Of a stretch of DNA of 64,000 bases, positions 11,666-22,122 are shown piece after piece. Origin of the DNA: Paramecium sonneborni (Eukaryota > Ciliophora > Oligohymenophorea > Peniculida > Parameciidae); assembly GCA_905182985.1 (NCBI GenBank), contig CAJJDN010000120.1, forward strand, positions 62,001 to 126,000, written 5' to 3'. The notes under the pieces are model-generated. The model did no database searches. It saw only the letters and a program-made list of their open reading frames with translations, and was not told the origin of the DNA. Within the stretch, counting starts at the first letter, position 1; every line of letters starts with the position of its first letter. Made by a program: the position numbers and the translations under genes.

Positions 11666-12239
11666 TTTACAATAGCTTCATTTAATGCAATAATGGGATA
11701 AATAACCATAAAATTGTAAATTTTTAAGACAGTTAAAAAGAAAGCAGAAAATATTATCATTAAACTTAAATAATAAATAAAAATTCATTTTAATGATATA
11801 TTTAATCGAAATATAAATATAAGTATGTTAAAATTAAATTATATATCTGAAGAGATATATATTTGTGATTGTTTAGATAAAATTGAAAAGATTTTGGAAT
11901 TCGATAACATTGGATAATATAGTATAAACCCAAAAAACAATTCAATAACATATTATATAAATCATGAAAAATGTATAAGATTGAGAGATTTATTATTTTG
12001 GATTGTAAGTTATTTCTCATATGGAAAATATAGGATTAAGACTTTGTCCGTATTCATTTAGGGTAGATTCTAATCTTAAGCCTTAAATTATTAGAAAAAG
12101 TTCAACTTTTAGAATCTTAAAATATCCTTCATTATTTTCTTGATTAAAATAGAATATGGCTTGAATTAGAACCGAGTAGTCAATACCCAAGCATCATATA
12201 TCAATTTTTAAATTATTCAATACATTTCACAGGATATCG
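11666..12239. other. intergenic; possible upstream part of the next gene
   Basis: An ATG at 12021 (MENIGLRLCPYSFRVDSN) is in the same frame as the start at 12240 but is separated from it by in-frame TGAs near 12140 and 12162. No intron that I could find removes both. Either it is leader DNA or an N-terminal exon in a decayed state. Confidence 0.3.
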
Positions 12240-13070
12240 ATGTTAATTTATGAAACAAAAGACTGTAGAATTGAAGCATCTAGAAAAATAAAAGATATTG
12301 TTATTTCCATCTTAGAAAGTACTTTTGATAAGATTCATTTAAATAAATAAGTAACTCCTTTAGAAAAAAAAAATATTAAAAAGCAAATATTAGAACCAAT
12401 TATTGATAAATGCAATCCAAATATAAAAATTTAGGATATTATTAATATAATCAAAATTAAGTTACAGGAATATTAATATAAAGATGATCAATCGAGTAAG
12501 TTTGTTTAATCTTTAGATATTGATGATAATAAAAATGATTATATTGACTCAGAGAGATATAAATTAATTGAAAAAGTTAATATATAAATTAATAAAATTG
12601 TTGAACAAAAGAAAAACTATCAATAAATTTTTATTGATTTCTTTTTATAATAATACATATAGTTAATCAGTAAAAATTTGAAATCTTGCCTGTAAATAAA
12701 TTTAGATTTTGATAAGAAAGCTTAAGAATTATAAGATTTTTTAACCAAAAATAAGTCAGATTTAAAAGAAAATATTAAAGATTATGTCCACTCTTTAATT
12801 GAGAATTACTTAAAAAAGTACGAAAAGTATTTTAAATTTTCAATATCAGAATCTGAATTTAAATCTCTAGAAAAGGAAGTCATTAATTCAATAATGTAAT
12901 CTTAAACTATGAAATACTATAATAATACTTATTGGTTTTATAGTAATAATATTGAGATATGTAAATTTATGATTTAAGCTGTAAAAAAGATTTTAGATTA
13001 AGAAGTTAGAGATTAAATAGAATTATTTTATATGTATAAAATACTTATGTTAATTGATGATCTGATATGA
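12240..13070 (+). CDS. unknown helical protein
   Basis: Single-exon frame of 276 residues with many TAA/TAG Gln codons and a TGA stop. It is Lys/Glu/Ile-rich and predicted helical by eye: segments such as YETKDCRIEASRKIKDIVIS and KYEKYFKFSISESEF. No signal peptide, membrane segment or catalytic motif. I do not recognise the family. The first Met at 12240 is the first usable start after in-frame stops; a longer protein beginning at 12021 would need two TGAs removed. Confidence 0.55.
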
Positions 13071-13390
13071 GTTGGTAGTATATAGTTACATGAATTTATT
13101 TTAATTAAATAATTTTTAATTGTTCAAGCTAATTTTAAAAATTCTAATCTTCATCACATATATGCTTTTTTATTTATTAAACTATAGATTCAAATTTTAA
13201 AATTAATTTATTCTGTCAATATTTAGCATTTATTTTTTAATTAACACTTTGACATTCTTAATTAACTTATAAGCATAAAAATGAGCAAAAACTATATTAA
13301 AAAACTTATTATAACATCTAGCAACGTTTTATTTTAAATTACTAATCGTTTTGATTGTTAGGCAATAATAATTTTTTTCAAATTATATTT

Positions 13391-13588
13391 ATGGTGTTTA
13401 TAAATTTTGATTTCTCTATCATTCAAATTATATAATTACAAAATGAATTGAAAACTTCAGTTGATGATATTATAAGAGAAGAAGTTATTCATTTTTTATA
13501 TAATTTTGAAAGTTTTATTGAATCCATAGATCGTAAGATAAAGCTTCACTAGGGTATATAAATTTGCTTGATTTTGTGTATTCAATGA
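13391..13588 (+). CDS. small ORF of unknown function, doubtful
   Basis: ATG to TGA frame of 65 codons. Residues 15-50 (LQNELKTSVDDIIREEVIHF and following) look like a charged helix; the last 15 are hydrophobic and may be misread intron. It lies directly upstream of the 13660 ORF on the same strand and could be its first exon, but I found no splice of normal length joining them. Confidence 0.25.
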
Positions 13589-13659
13589 ATTAAGTTTATG
13601 TTCTTACTTAAAATATTGATCTTTTTTCATTTTTTGATAAATTTTGATATAAGTAAAAT

Positions 13660-13996
13660 ATGACACTAGAAAATCAAATAATTGAAGAAATTAGTGAAAA
13701 TGAATAATATATTTAGAGACTTTTCTAAATTCTATAAAAATCACTTTTGAAACATACTTTATATGTGAATTATTATCTATTTTCAGACAAAATTAAAAAA
13801 CAATCCCTGTAAAGATTTAATTTTCTTTATCTAAATAAAAAATTAGTATATTAGTTGATTGATATAGAAAAAAAACTTCTTAGGAGTTCTTTTACAACCA
13901 AAAGTTCAAGTATATAATACTTGGAAGCAAAAGAAAATTAAAATTGATATGATTGAAAAGATTGATTATTTTGATAAGCATTAATTAAATCAGTGA
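13660..13996 (+). CDS. small protein of unknown function
   Basis: One 22-nt intron (13846-13867, GTATATTAGTTGATTGATATAG) joins two exons into 104 residues, starting MTLENQIIEEISENEQYIQR and ending in KKIKIDMIEKIDYFDKHQLN. The frame closes exactly after splicing. Short, charged, soluble-looking; family not recognised. Confidence 0.4.
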
Positions 13997-14015
13997 AATA
14001 ATTTTCTTATTAAAA

Positions 14016-15227
14016 AATAATAATTATCAAAGTTATCAAATATTTATTTGCTTTTACTTTATAAAAACTTAAAGTCCTTATTATTGTAAATGAGACCTAA
14101 AAGAAAGCTGCTGCTAAAAGTTTTATAAAAATTTTTTTTTAGCTTATTTGAAATGTACTGTCCTTTGATTATATAACAACTTTAATTAATCCCTTTCTTT
14201 TACTTTCACACATTTTTCTAAAAAGCAACTTATTTGACATATTAGCATCAAAATCAAAGTACATAAAAAGAAATAGAGTGTGCTAATTTTCCTTAAAATA
14301 AAAAAAGATAGAAATGTCCTTAATTTACAACCATTCAAATTTAATTTTATTTAAATACAAAAATTATTTAATTTATGATAATCGATATCAACAAAAGTAT
14401 TTCTCTAAATATTATAATAGCGATTTTTACTTCAATTGTTAAATTTCATAGATATACATTTATTAAATAGTGTAATTATAAATGTTTTACGTAAATTTTG
14501 TTCTTTGACACCTTCTAAATTTTAAAAATCTATTATTTTATTAAAAATTTGCTATTCAGATCTATCAAAAGAGTTTCTCTAAATAGTTACCTAAAACTCT
14601 TTGAGGATAAATTGCTATTAAGAAAAATTATAAAAAGGTATAATGAAGTATATTTTGATTATTGTGTATTTAATTTATTTTACATATGGTTAATGAATAA
14701 AAAAATATTTAAAAAATATGAAGCAAATACTTGCAACAGCACTAATAATTAAATAGGGACTATATATTAGAGAGAAATTTCTAAATAATGCATTGTTTTA
14801 ATATTTCATAATTTAATTCTATTTAAATCATAAAAATCTATTAACTCAGGTTCCTCATCGACTATATTATTTATTTTAAATTATTTTTTTCTTTCATGTA
14901 AAGATAGAATACCAATATCTTCATCATTGAGTATTTGATCTTCTAATTCTTTAGAACTTAAACCACATTTAGAGAAAGGATCTATTCCTAATGTAGTTTA
15001 TCTTAGATGACCAAGTTTTACTCCTAAAGAATGACATTTTTTAATTTCATCTATAGATTTGCTTGAGCGAATTAAAATATAGATCCTTGACATTTCATAG
15101 AGCATATTAACATATGTTAGCTTTTATTCAATTTTAGATCTTATATCTTCATAAAACCTTTTATATTCATTTAAATCAAGTGTTTATTTTTATAGAGTAA
15201 CATTAACAATTTCTTATTTCCAATTTT
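14016..15227. repeat. left copy of 1,212-bp exact direct duplication
   Basis: Bases 14016-15227 equal 15229-16440 (offset 1213); a single N at 15228 separates them. The left copy ends in mid-gene exactly at the N, as expected for a contig end. Confidence 0.9.
14806..15227 (-). CDS. 3' fragment of the two-pass membrane protein gene (duplicate)
   Basis: Identical to the last 422 bases of the gene at 16019-17488, cut off at the N. It encodes only the cytosolic C-terminal part and has no start. It is most likely an assembly artefact, not a second gene. Confidence 0.7.
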
Positions 15228-15228
15228 N

Positions 15229-16440
15229 AATAATAATTATCAAAGTTATCAAATATTTATTTGCTTTTACTTTATAAAAACTTAAAGTCCTTATTATTGT
15301 AAATGAGACCTAAAAGAAAGCTGCTGCTAAAAGTTTTATAAAAATTTTTTTTTAGCTTATTTGAAATGTACTGTCCTTTGATTATATAACAACTTTAATT
15401 AATCCCTTTCTTTTACTTTCACACATTTTTCTAAAAAGCAACTTATTTGACATATTAGCATCAAAATCAAAGTACATAAAAAGAAATAGAGTGTGCTAAT
15501 TTTCCTTAAAATAAAAAAAGATAGAAATGTCCTTAATTTACAACCATTCAAATTTAATTTTATTTAAATACAAAAATTATTTAATTTATGATAATCGATA
15601 TCAACAAAAGTATTTCTCTAAATATTATAATAGCGATTTTTACTTCAATTGTTAAATTTCATAGATATACATTTATTAAATAGTGTAATTATAAATGTTT
15701 TACGTAAATTTTGTTCTTTGACACCTTCTAAATTTTAAAAATCTATTATTTTATTAAAAATTTGCTATTCAGATCTATCAAAAGAGTTTCTCTAAATAGT
15801 TACCTAAAACTCTTTGAGGATAAATTGCTATTAAGAAAAATTATAAAAAGGTATAATGAAGTATATTTTGATTATTGTGTATTTAATTTATTTTACATAT
15901 GGTTAATGAATAAAAAAATATTTAAAAAATATGAAGCAAATACTTGCAACAGCACTAATAATTAAATAGGGACTATATATTAGAGAGAAATTTCTAAATA
16001 ATGCATTGTTTTAATATTTCATAATTTAATTCTATTTAAATCATAAAAATCTATTAACTCAGGTTCCTCATCGACTATATTATTTATTTTAAATTATTTT
16101 TTTCTTTCATGTAAAGATAGAATACCAATATCTTCATCATTGAGTATTTGATCTTCTAATTCTTTAGAACTTAAACCACATTTAGAGAAAGGATCTATTC
16201 CTAATGTAGTTTATCTTAGATGACCAAGTTTTACTCCTAAAGAATGACATTTTTTAATTTCATCTATAGATTTGCTTGAGCGAATTAAAATATAGATCCT
16301 TGACATTTCATAGAGCATATTAACATATGTTAGCTTTTATTCAATTTTAGATCTTATATCTTCATAAAACCTTTTATATTCATTTAAATCAAGTGTTTAT
16401 TTTTATAGAGTAACATTAACAATTTCTTATTTCCAATTTT
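15229..16440. repeat. right copy of 1,212-bp exact direct duplication
   Basis: Same sequence as 14016-15227. Here the minus-strand gene continues to the right without a break, so this copy is the intact locus. Confidence 0.9.
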
Positions 16441-17488
16441 TGTGAGTTTTAATTAAAGAAAATTAAGGATAATAATAAGAAATCATTTCATTAATTATTT
16501 TTTCATTCAAAAAATAAGAGTTGAAGAAAACAATAATATGCCTTACCATAAATAAGACTGAAACAATAGAACCAATGTTAGCAAGTAAATCACCTGCATT
16601 TGGATACTCAAGGATTGTTTTAATTTAATTTCCTTTCATAACAATATAAAGTGATGCATATGTTTCATCTCCATAAGCTTATTGACAATATTCTACTGTA
16701 TTAGTTTATGGTTAAATCAATGCGCCATTTACATATTCATAATACTTAGGTGATCCAAATAGTATTGAATCTTTGACTTCATAAAAACTACTTTAAAGAA
16801 ATGTATTTAGAGTATAACAATTAGGTTTTTCTACTTAAACAAAAAACTCTTAAACACTTGACTACATTGAACCATCTTTTGAATTAAGTTATTTGTTTTT
16901 GATTTGCATAATGATAATATTTTAAGCTTAACTAAAAAACTAATTACTGATTTCTTCTGATGCACATTACTCTCCTTCTCCTAAAAGTTCAGGTGTGCAT
17001 TTAACTATTTATATATACATTTCAGATGTAGTAATTAATACGCCATTGATTTCAGTGAATCCTAATCTCATTTAAGGTATGATGTATCTATTTCCATAAT
17101 AAGTTATTTCATTTGTTAAATTCAATACTTTTGTTTCCGTAAATGTATAATTTTCAGTATACATTATTAAAGGTAATAGAACTTTAGCTTCAAAAGGGTC
17201 TATCAAGTTTTCTTCATATTTATAATAACAAATTTTGATTAGATCATAGTTGATGTCCAATAACTCAAAATTAGAAACATATACAGAACTTGATATTTTA
17301 GGGCTAAATTAATTTGTATACCATAAATATATAACCCAGATTGTATACAATAGACTTGCAGAGCAAATTAATAATGTAATAACCCCTCCCAATATGCTTT
17401 TATAAATGGACTATTCTTAATCAATTTACTACACTAAAGGAGCTCCAAAAAAATCTATCTTTTTGATATGTTTAACAAGAAGACTCAT
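16019..17488 (-). CDS. two-pass membrane protein with large Cys-bearing ectodomain
   Basis: Single-exon frame of 489 residues from ATG at 17488 to TGA at 16019. The N-terminus (MSLLVKHIKKIDFFGAPLVQ) is followed by a membrane helix at about residues 32-56 (ILGGVITLLICSASLLYTI). Next comes a long beta-rich region of about 240 residues with scattered Cys, probably lumenal or extracellular. A second membrane helix lies at about 299-325 (LLANIGSIVSVLFMV), and then a charged tail of about 160 residues. The pattern 'FFG.P...YKS.LGG' before the first helix is one I associate with a large, poorly characterised ciliate transmembrane family. No channel or enzyme motif seen. Confidence 0.65.
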
Positions 17489-17590
17489 CTTAAATTAATA
17501 TTTTTATTTATTAGATATTTCAGAACAATAAAACATTTTCAAAAATAATCTAACCATCTGCAAATCCTTTTTATATGTATTACTTAATTT

Positions 17591-17947
17591 TCAATTAGAT
17601 TTTAACAAATAAATATCTGTAAGAATTATTATTTCCCCCTTTTTGATGGAATAAAATGTCGTTAAACCATTACTATAACTTTAATCATTTTCTATTAATC
17701 AATACTCTCCTACAAAATCATCAAACTATTTTGATTTCATTCTCTAAAATTATCAAATCTAAGAATTGAGTTTTAAATCCTAAGTTCCATAATATATTTC
17801 AAAATTTTCCTCCAAAAATAAAAATTTTAATAATTATGAAATAAAAGCAAACATAACACTGTAACCAATCATAAATAAAAAGCTCTAAGATTTTTCAAAC
17901 AACTAATAAATATATTGATTTAAACCAAATAAATTAAAACTAGACAT
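17591..17947 (-). pseudogene. broken ORF with two in-frame TGA codons
   Basis: From ATG at 17947 one frame reads MSSFNLFGLNQYIYQLFEKS, a hydrophobic segment (FLFMIGYSVMFAFISQLLKF), then TGA at 17753. It continues in the same frame with MKSKQFDDFVGEY, a second TGA, LIENDQSYSNGLTTFYSIKK and a final TGA at 17591. No intron of normal size removes the TGAs without shifting frame. It lies just upstream of the two-pass membrane gene on the same strand and its opening resembles the start of such a protein, so it may be a decayed relative. Confidence 0.4.
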
Positions 17948-19173
17948 TATTTTATGAATTTAAAAATATTTAATATTTAGCAACCTGTGCATTTTTTCCC
18001 TTCATACAAAAATATGATCATCTCATTTTTTGAAAAGCAGACTTTGTAATTTAAATCTGAAAAGTTAAGAAATTTCAGGTGCACAGGAAAAAAACAATCA
18101 AGTTTTCAAGCAGTTTAAATAAAACATATAAATTTGATTATAAGTACTTATTAAATAAGAGTTTATTTTTATTTTTGAAAATTATATAATCAAAACTCTT
18201 CTCAAGTTTTTAATTAATTTTCATCTCTTCTATTGAAATTAATAACCTATTAATTTGATTATGAACTAGATATTCTGTTTTTTGTAACTAAATGTTCCAA
18301 TGTAACTACAATTTTGATTTAGTTTTAATATATTAAAGAATTTTCATATATTTCTTTAATTGTATTATCAAGACTTTTTTTAGTCAATATCTAGCTATCC
18401 TAGGATTGAATTAAGTTCAATAGCTTCAATCTTACATCTTTAAATTAAACTAAAAAGATTTTTGAATTTAACAAAATATCCTCATAAAAAGCTACATTTT
18501 TTAGTTTATTTCATTTTTATTAAAAATATTTCCTGTATATTGTATTTGATTTGATAAAAATACAAATATAAATAAATTTTTAATTTATAGAAATGATGGA
18601 TAGAATACATTTATGGTATCCCCATTCAAGATAAATATTATCAAAGTATGTTGTTTACTTAATCCTTTATTTGTAGAAAATTATCCTATTGTAGCATAAT
18701 TGAATATTTAGAATTAAACAATATCAAATTTTGAAAATCTTAACTCAAAAGAAAATAATTGAATTATCTCATTATCAATTAAATATTTAATTTGAACTCA
18801 AAATTCCCTTCATTTTTATAATATATTATATAAGATATATATTAAATTAACAAAAAATAATTTTTTGTAAATTATTTCCATATAAATAAAGAAACAATTA
18901 TGTATTATGTCACTTATTTAAGTAACTTAATCAATTTGTGATCTATAATATATTCCATCCTAATAATTAAGCTTAGATTAGATTATATTATACTATACTT
19001 CTGTGCTAATTAAAACATAGTATTAAAATAAATATAAAATAATTTTTACGTAATTAAATATCTTATTAATGCATCATATTATGTATTATGTAAATTAAAG
19101 TTCTATATTTTTATAAAATTGTCAAGAATGAGAAGAATGACTCTGGTTATGTTATTTAAATGTATATAGATTA
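17948..19173. other. AT-rich DNA with at most one tiny ORF
   Basis: Mostly featureless. At 18593-18734 (+) an ATG frame with a 31-nt intron-like segment would give 36 residues (MMDRIHLWYPHSRQILSK...); I do not trust it as a gene. No tRNA or repeat found. Confidence 0.35.
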
Positions 19174-19422
19174 TCAATCATCTATAAAAACATAATTATC
19201 TCTTGGTGGTTTATGGCATGAACTTATTAATATTCCAAATCCAACAAGACCGAATATAAAAGGAATAAAACTTAAGATTTCTTTGTGGGCCATAATTATG
19301 ATCAATCCACTTGTACCAGAAAAAGCAATTAAAATAAATCCAATAAAGAATTGAATCCAGCAACATATTGTTTCATTCTTTTTCTTTTAGCAGAGCTTAC
19401 AAGTTTCATTATTATTATTCAT
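19174..19422 (-). CDS. small two-helix membrane protein with N-terminal Cys motifs
   Basis: Single-exon frame of 82 residues. It begins MNNNNETCKLCQKKKNET, with a CxxC pair and then CCW, which could bind zinc or be palmitoylated. Two hydrophobic helices follow: about residues 26-46 (FFIGFILIAFSGTSGLIIIM) and 52-70 (LSFIPFIFGLVGFGILISS). It ends SCHKPPRDNYVFIDD. The base composition is less AT-skewed than the flanks, which supports a real gene. Function unknown; likely an endomembrane or surface protein. Confidence 0.55.
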
Positions 19423-20364
19423 AAAATTCAATTAATTATCATTTTTAAATAAAAGAATTGATGCGATTGCATAATCTACATTTAAGAATTCTTTAAATAG
19501 AGAAATATAAAGTAAAACGTTTTAGATTTTATAATAAATGATAATATTGAAAAAAACACTTTATTGTTCTTCAGATAAATGCTGCAAAGGTAAAATTAAA
19601 TTCCATAGAATGTTTCCTAAAATATTTGAAGTTTAAAACAATTAGGACTTTTAATATAAAAATTATATTCAATATCATACTAAAAATTATGTATTTTCTT
19701 TTTATAGAATTTATCATCCAATATTCTAGCAATAAAATATTATGCGATGAATCTATTTTTCAGAATTTAAAGTCAGTTTTTATGTTTATCATTCTATAAA
19801 ATATATATTTAATAACCATTTTTGGATGTGTGTAGATATGGTATTTATTTATTTTTTCTTCAGAAGTTAAAGTGCTTTATAAAAAAAAGAAAAGGAAAGT
19901 AAATTTGTTCTATCTGATTATGTATAATTATTTAATAATTAAAATATAGTAGATTTCAAATTTATGAAGCTTTTAATATTTAATAGTTCGAAAGAAAATA
20001 GATTTTCTTTGATGAAAAAATGCTCTCAAATCCAAAAATAATTAGATTAAGTTTCAATACTCTAAACAAGTCTTTTGATATTGAAAAGTTATGTGATTGG
20101 AATTCTTAATTATTTTTCAGCATAAGATTTTTATTGAATTTTGATTTAAAATGAACAAACTTTAAAAAACTTACCTTAAATGTATTAATAATTTAATTCA
20201 TGCATTCTTAGAATTTTAAAGTTTGAAAAACTATTTAGTTTAATTAAGTCTTAGATCCAATAAAAATATGTATTGATAATAAAGAATTCAGCATTAGCAA
20301 CTATATATAAAAAAATAGATTTTAATAGTTGTATTAATTGTTAATATTTAGAACAAAAAATATT
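19423..20364. other. AT-rich DNA, no supported gene
   Basis: No convincing frame on either strand after testing small introns. Probably promoter-side DNA of the WD40 gene plus downstream DNA of nothing obvious. Confidence 0.45.
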
Positions 20365-21768
20365 ATGGAACAATAATTATTATGTCCTACTCATAATTAG
20401 TAAATACAAATAGTTTGTTTTAATGAATAATGTTAATTATTTAGATTCAGTTGTTATGAATGTTTAAATAAGGAACATCATCTTAGTCATATTAAAGAAT
20501 TAAAAACAATATAAGAGTTTCTTGAATTTAAGTAATAAAAGCAAAAGGAATATCAAGATTTTGCCTTATAAATTAAAAATGATCTTGATTTAATAATGAA
20601 TTTATTAGATGAAGTAAGAGAGAAGCTTCTAAAATTTGATAAGTATGAAATGGATACTCTTGATTAAATGAATGATCTTTTAGACTTATTGCTAGAAAAT
20701 TAAAAAGTTTAAAATAAATACGCGTTGATCATTGTTGAATAATAATAAAAACTAATGTCCATATTAAAAAACTACAATTCAAATTTAAAGGAAACTTAAA
20801 TTAATTTACAATCATAAAATTCAACTTAGAATATACTTAAATATCAATTAATAAATAAACTAAAAGAAAGTCCAATTTACTCATTTTCATTTAATAATGA
20901 TTCTTCTATACTTGCTGCAGGCTATTCATCAGGATAGATATCTATATTTGAATTGAACTAAGACAAAATAACAAAATCTTAAATAGTAAATTAACATAGT
21001 AATGCTGTTTATTGTTTATAATTTTTTCATAAAAAGGATTGGCTAATTTCAGGGAGTTAAGATAAAATGATAATAATTTGGTCTTTTGAAAATAAATACT
21101 GGTTTTGCTAATAGAGAATAGACGCGCATTCTGATTGGATTTCCCATATTATTATAAATAAGAATGATAGTCTATTTATATCTAGTAGCGGAGATAAAAC
21201 AATCTAATTTTGGAATTAAGAAGAATAATGGAAACGTTCTTAGATTTTAACTGCACATGTAAATACAGTTAATAGTCTGAGCTTAAATTTTGCTGAAGAT
21301 TAATTAATTTCTTGTTCTTGTGATTAAACAATTAAAGTATTTGGTTTTTAAAATTCTATTTGGATTCTTCTTTAAACTATTAATGTAGATAAATTAGGAT
21401 TTAGATTATGTTTCATAGATAATTTTACTTTTGTTTTTCAATCTGAAAAATCTTTGGAATTAAGCATCTATAAAATTAATGAAACAAATGAATAATACTA
21501 TCTTACTAAAAATATTTCAGTATAAAATGATAATCATTGCAGTAATTTATTTCCATTAAAATTTGTTAAAGCAAAAAATTTGATTTTAAATAAAAATGGT
21601 TCTAAAGTGATTCTAATTAAAATCTTAAACAATGGATAATTTGTGGAATAAGAACATATTGATTTTAACACAAGATATGTATATGGTGTTATTTCCAATG
21701 ATGGCAATTATTTGACAACATGGGATCAAAATTCAAAGTATTTATAGATAAGAAGAGTTGTTGAATGA
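20365..21768 (+). CDS. WD40-repeat protein with N-terminal zinc-binding-like region
   Basis: Single-exon frame of 467 residues. The first 45 residues carry Cys/His in a B-box-like spacing (CPTH..., CFNEQC, CYECLNKEHHLSH). A coiled-coil stretch follows to about residue 160. WD40 repeats then run to the end: clear blades are HSNAVYCLQFFHKKDWLISG-SQDKMIIIW, AHSDWISHIIINKNDSLFIS-SSGDKTIQFW and AHVNTVNSLSLNFAEDQLIS-CSCDQTIKVF. WD40 propellers are docking platforms. The combination 'zinc motif, coiled coil, WD40' is common in ciliates; the partner is unknown. Start is the first ATG of the open frame. Confidence 0.8.
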
Positions 21769-22122
21769 TATTTAAAATAATAGTTATAAATTAATTTTCG
21801 TTTAAAACTTTTTTATAATTTTATTATTGAATTATATTTAGGAAGATTTAATAATCTTTCTCTCAGATATAATTTTTATATCTTTGAGAATAGACTTTTT
21901 ACAATTTTAACTTAGAAATAATTTTCCTGATAATTATTTTCTTGCCCTTTGAAATTATTAAGTAACACTTTGATTTTATATTAAACATTAAAAGTTTATT
22001 ATGAATGTTCCTATTAAAATTATAATCTTTCCAATAAAAATGATTAAAACTTAGAATAAAATTATCGATTAATATATCATAATTATCAATAAGTCTTATC
22101 TAATCACAAGGTTCTTTTTGAG

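Noticed and set aside
11802..12020. 72-codon frame (-)
   Set aside because: Hydrophobic Tyr/Leu/Ile-rich frame with no family pattern and no support around it.
14549..14752. 67-codon frame (+), repeated at 15762-15965
   Set aside because: Begins with TTG, not ATG, and in ciliate code runs on into the antisense of the membrane protein gene; the repeat is only the assembly duplication.
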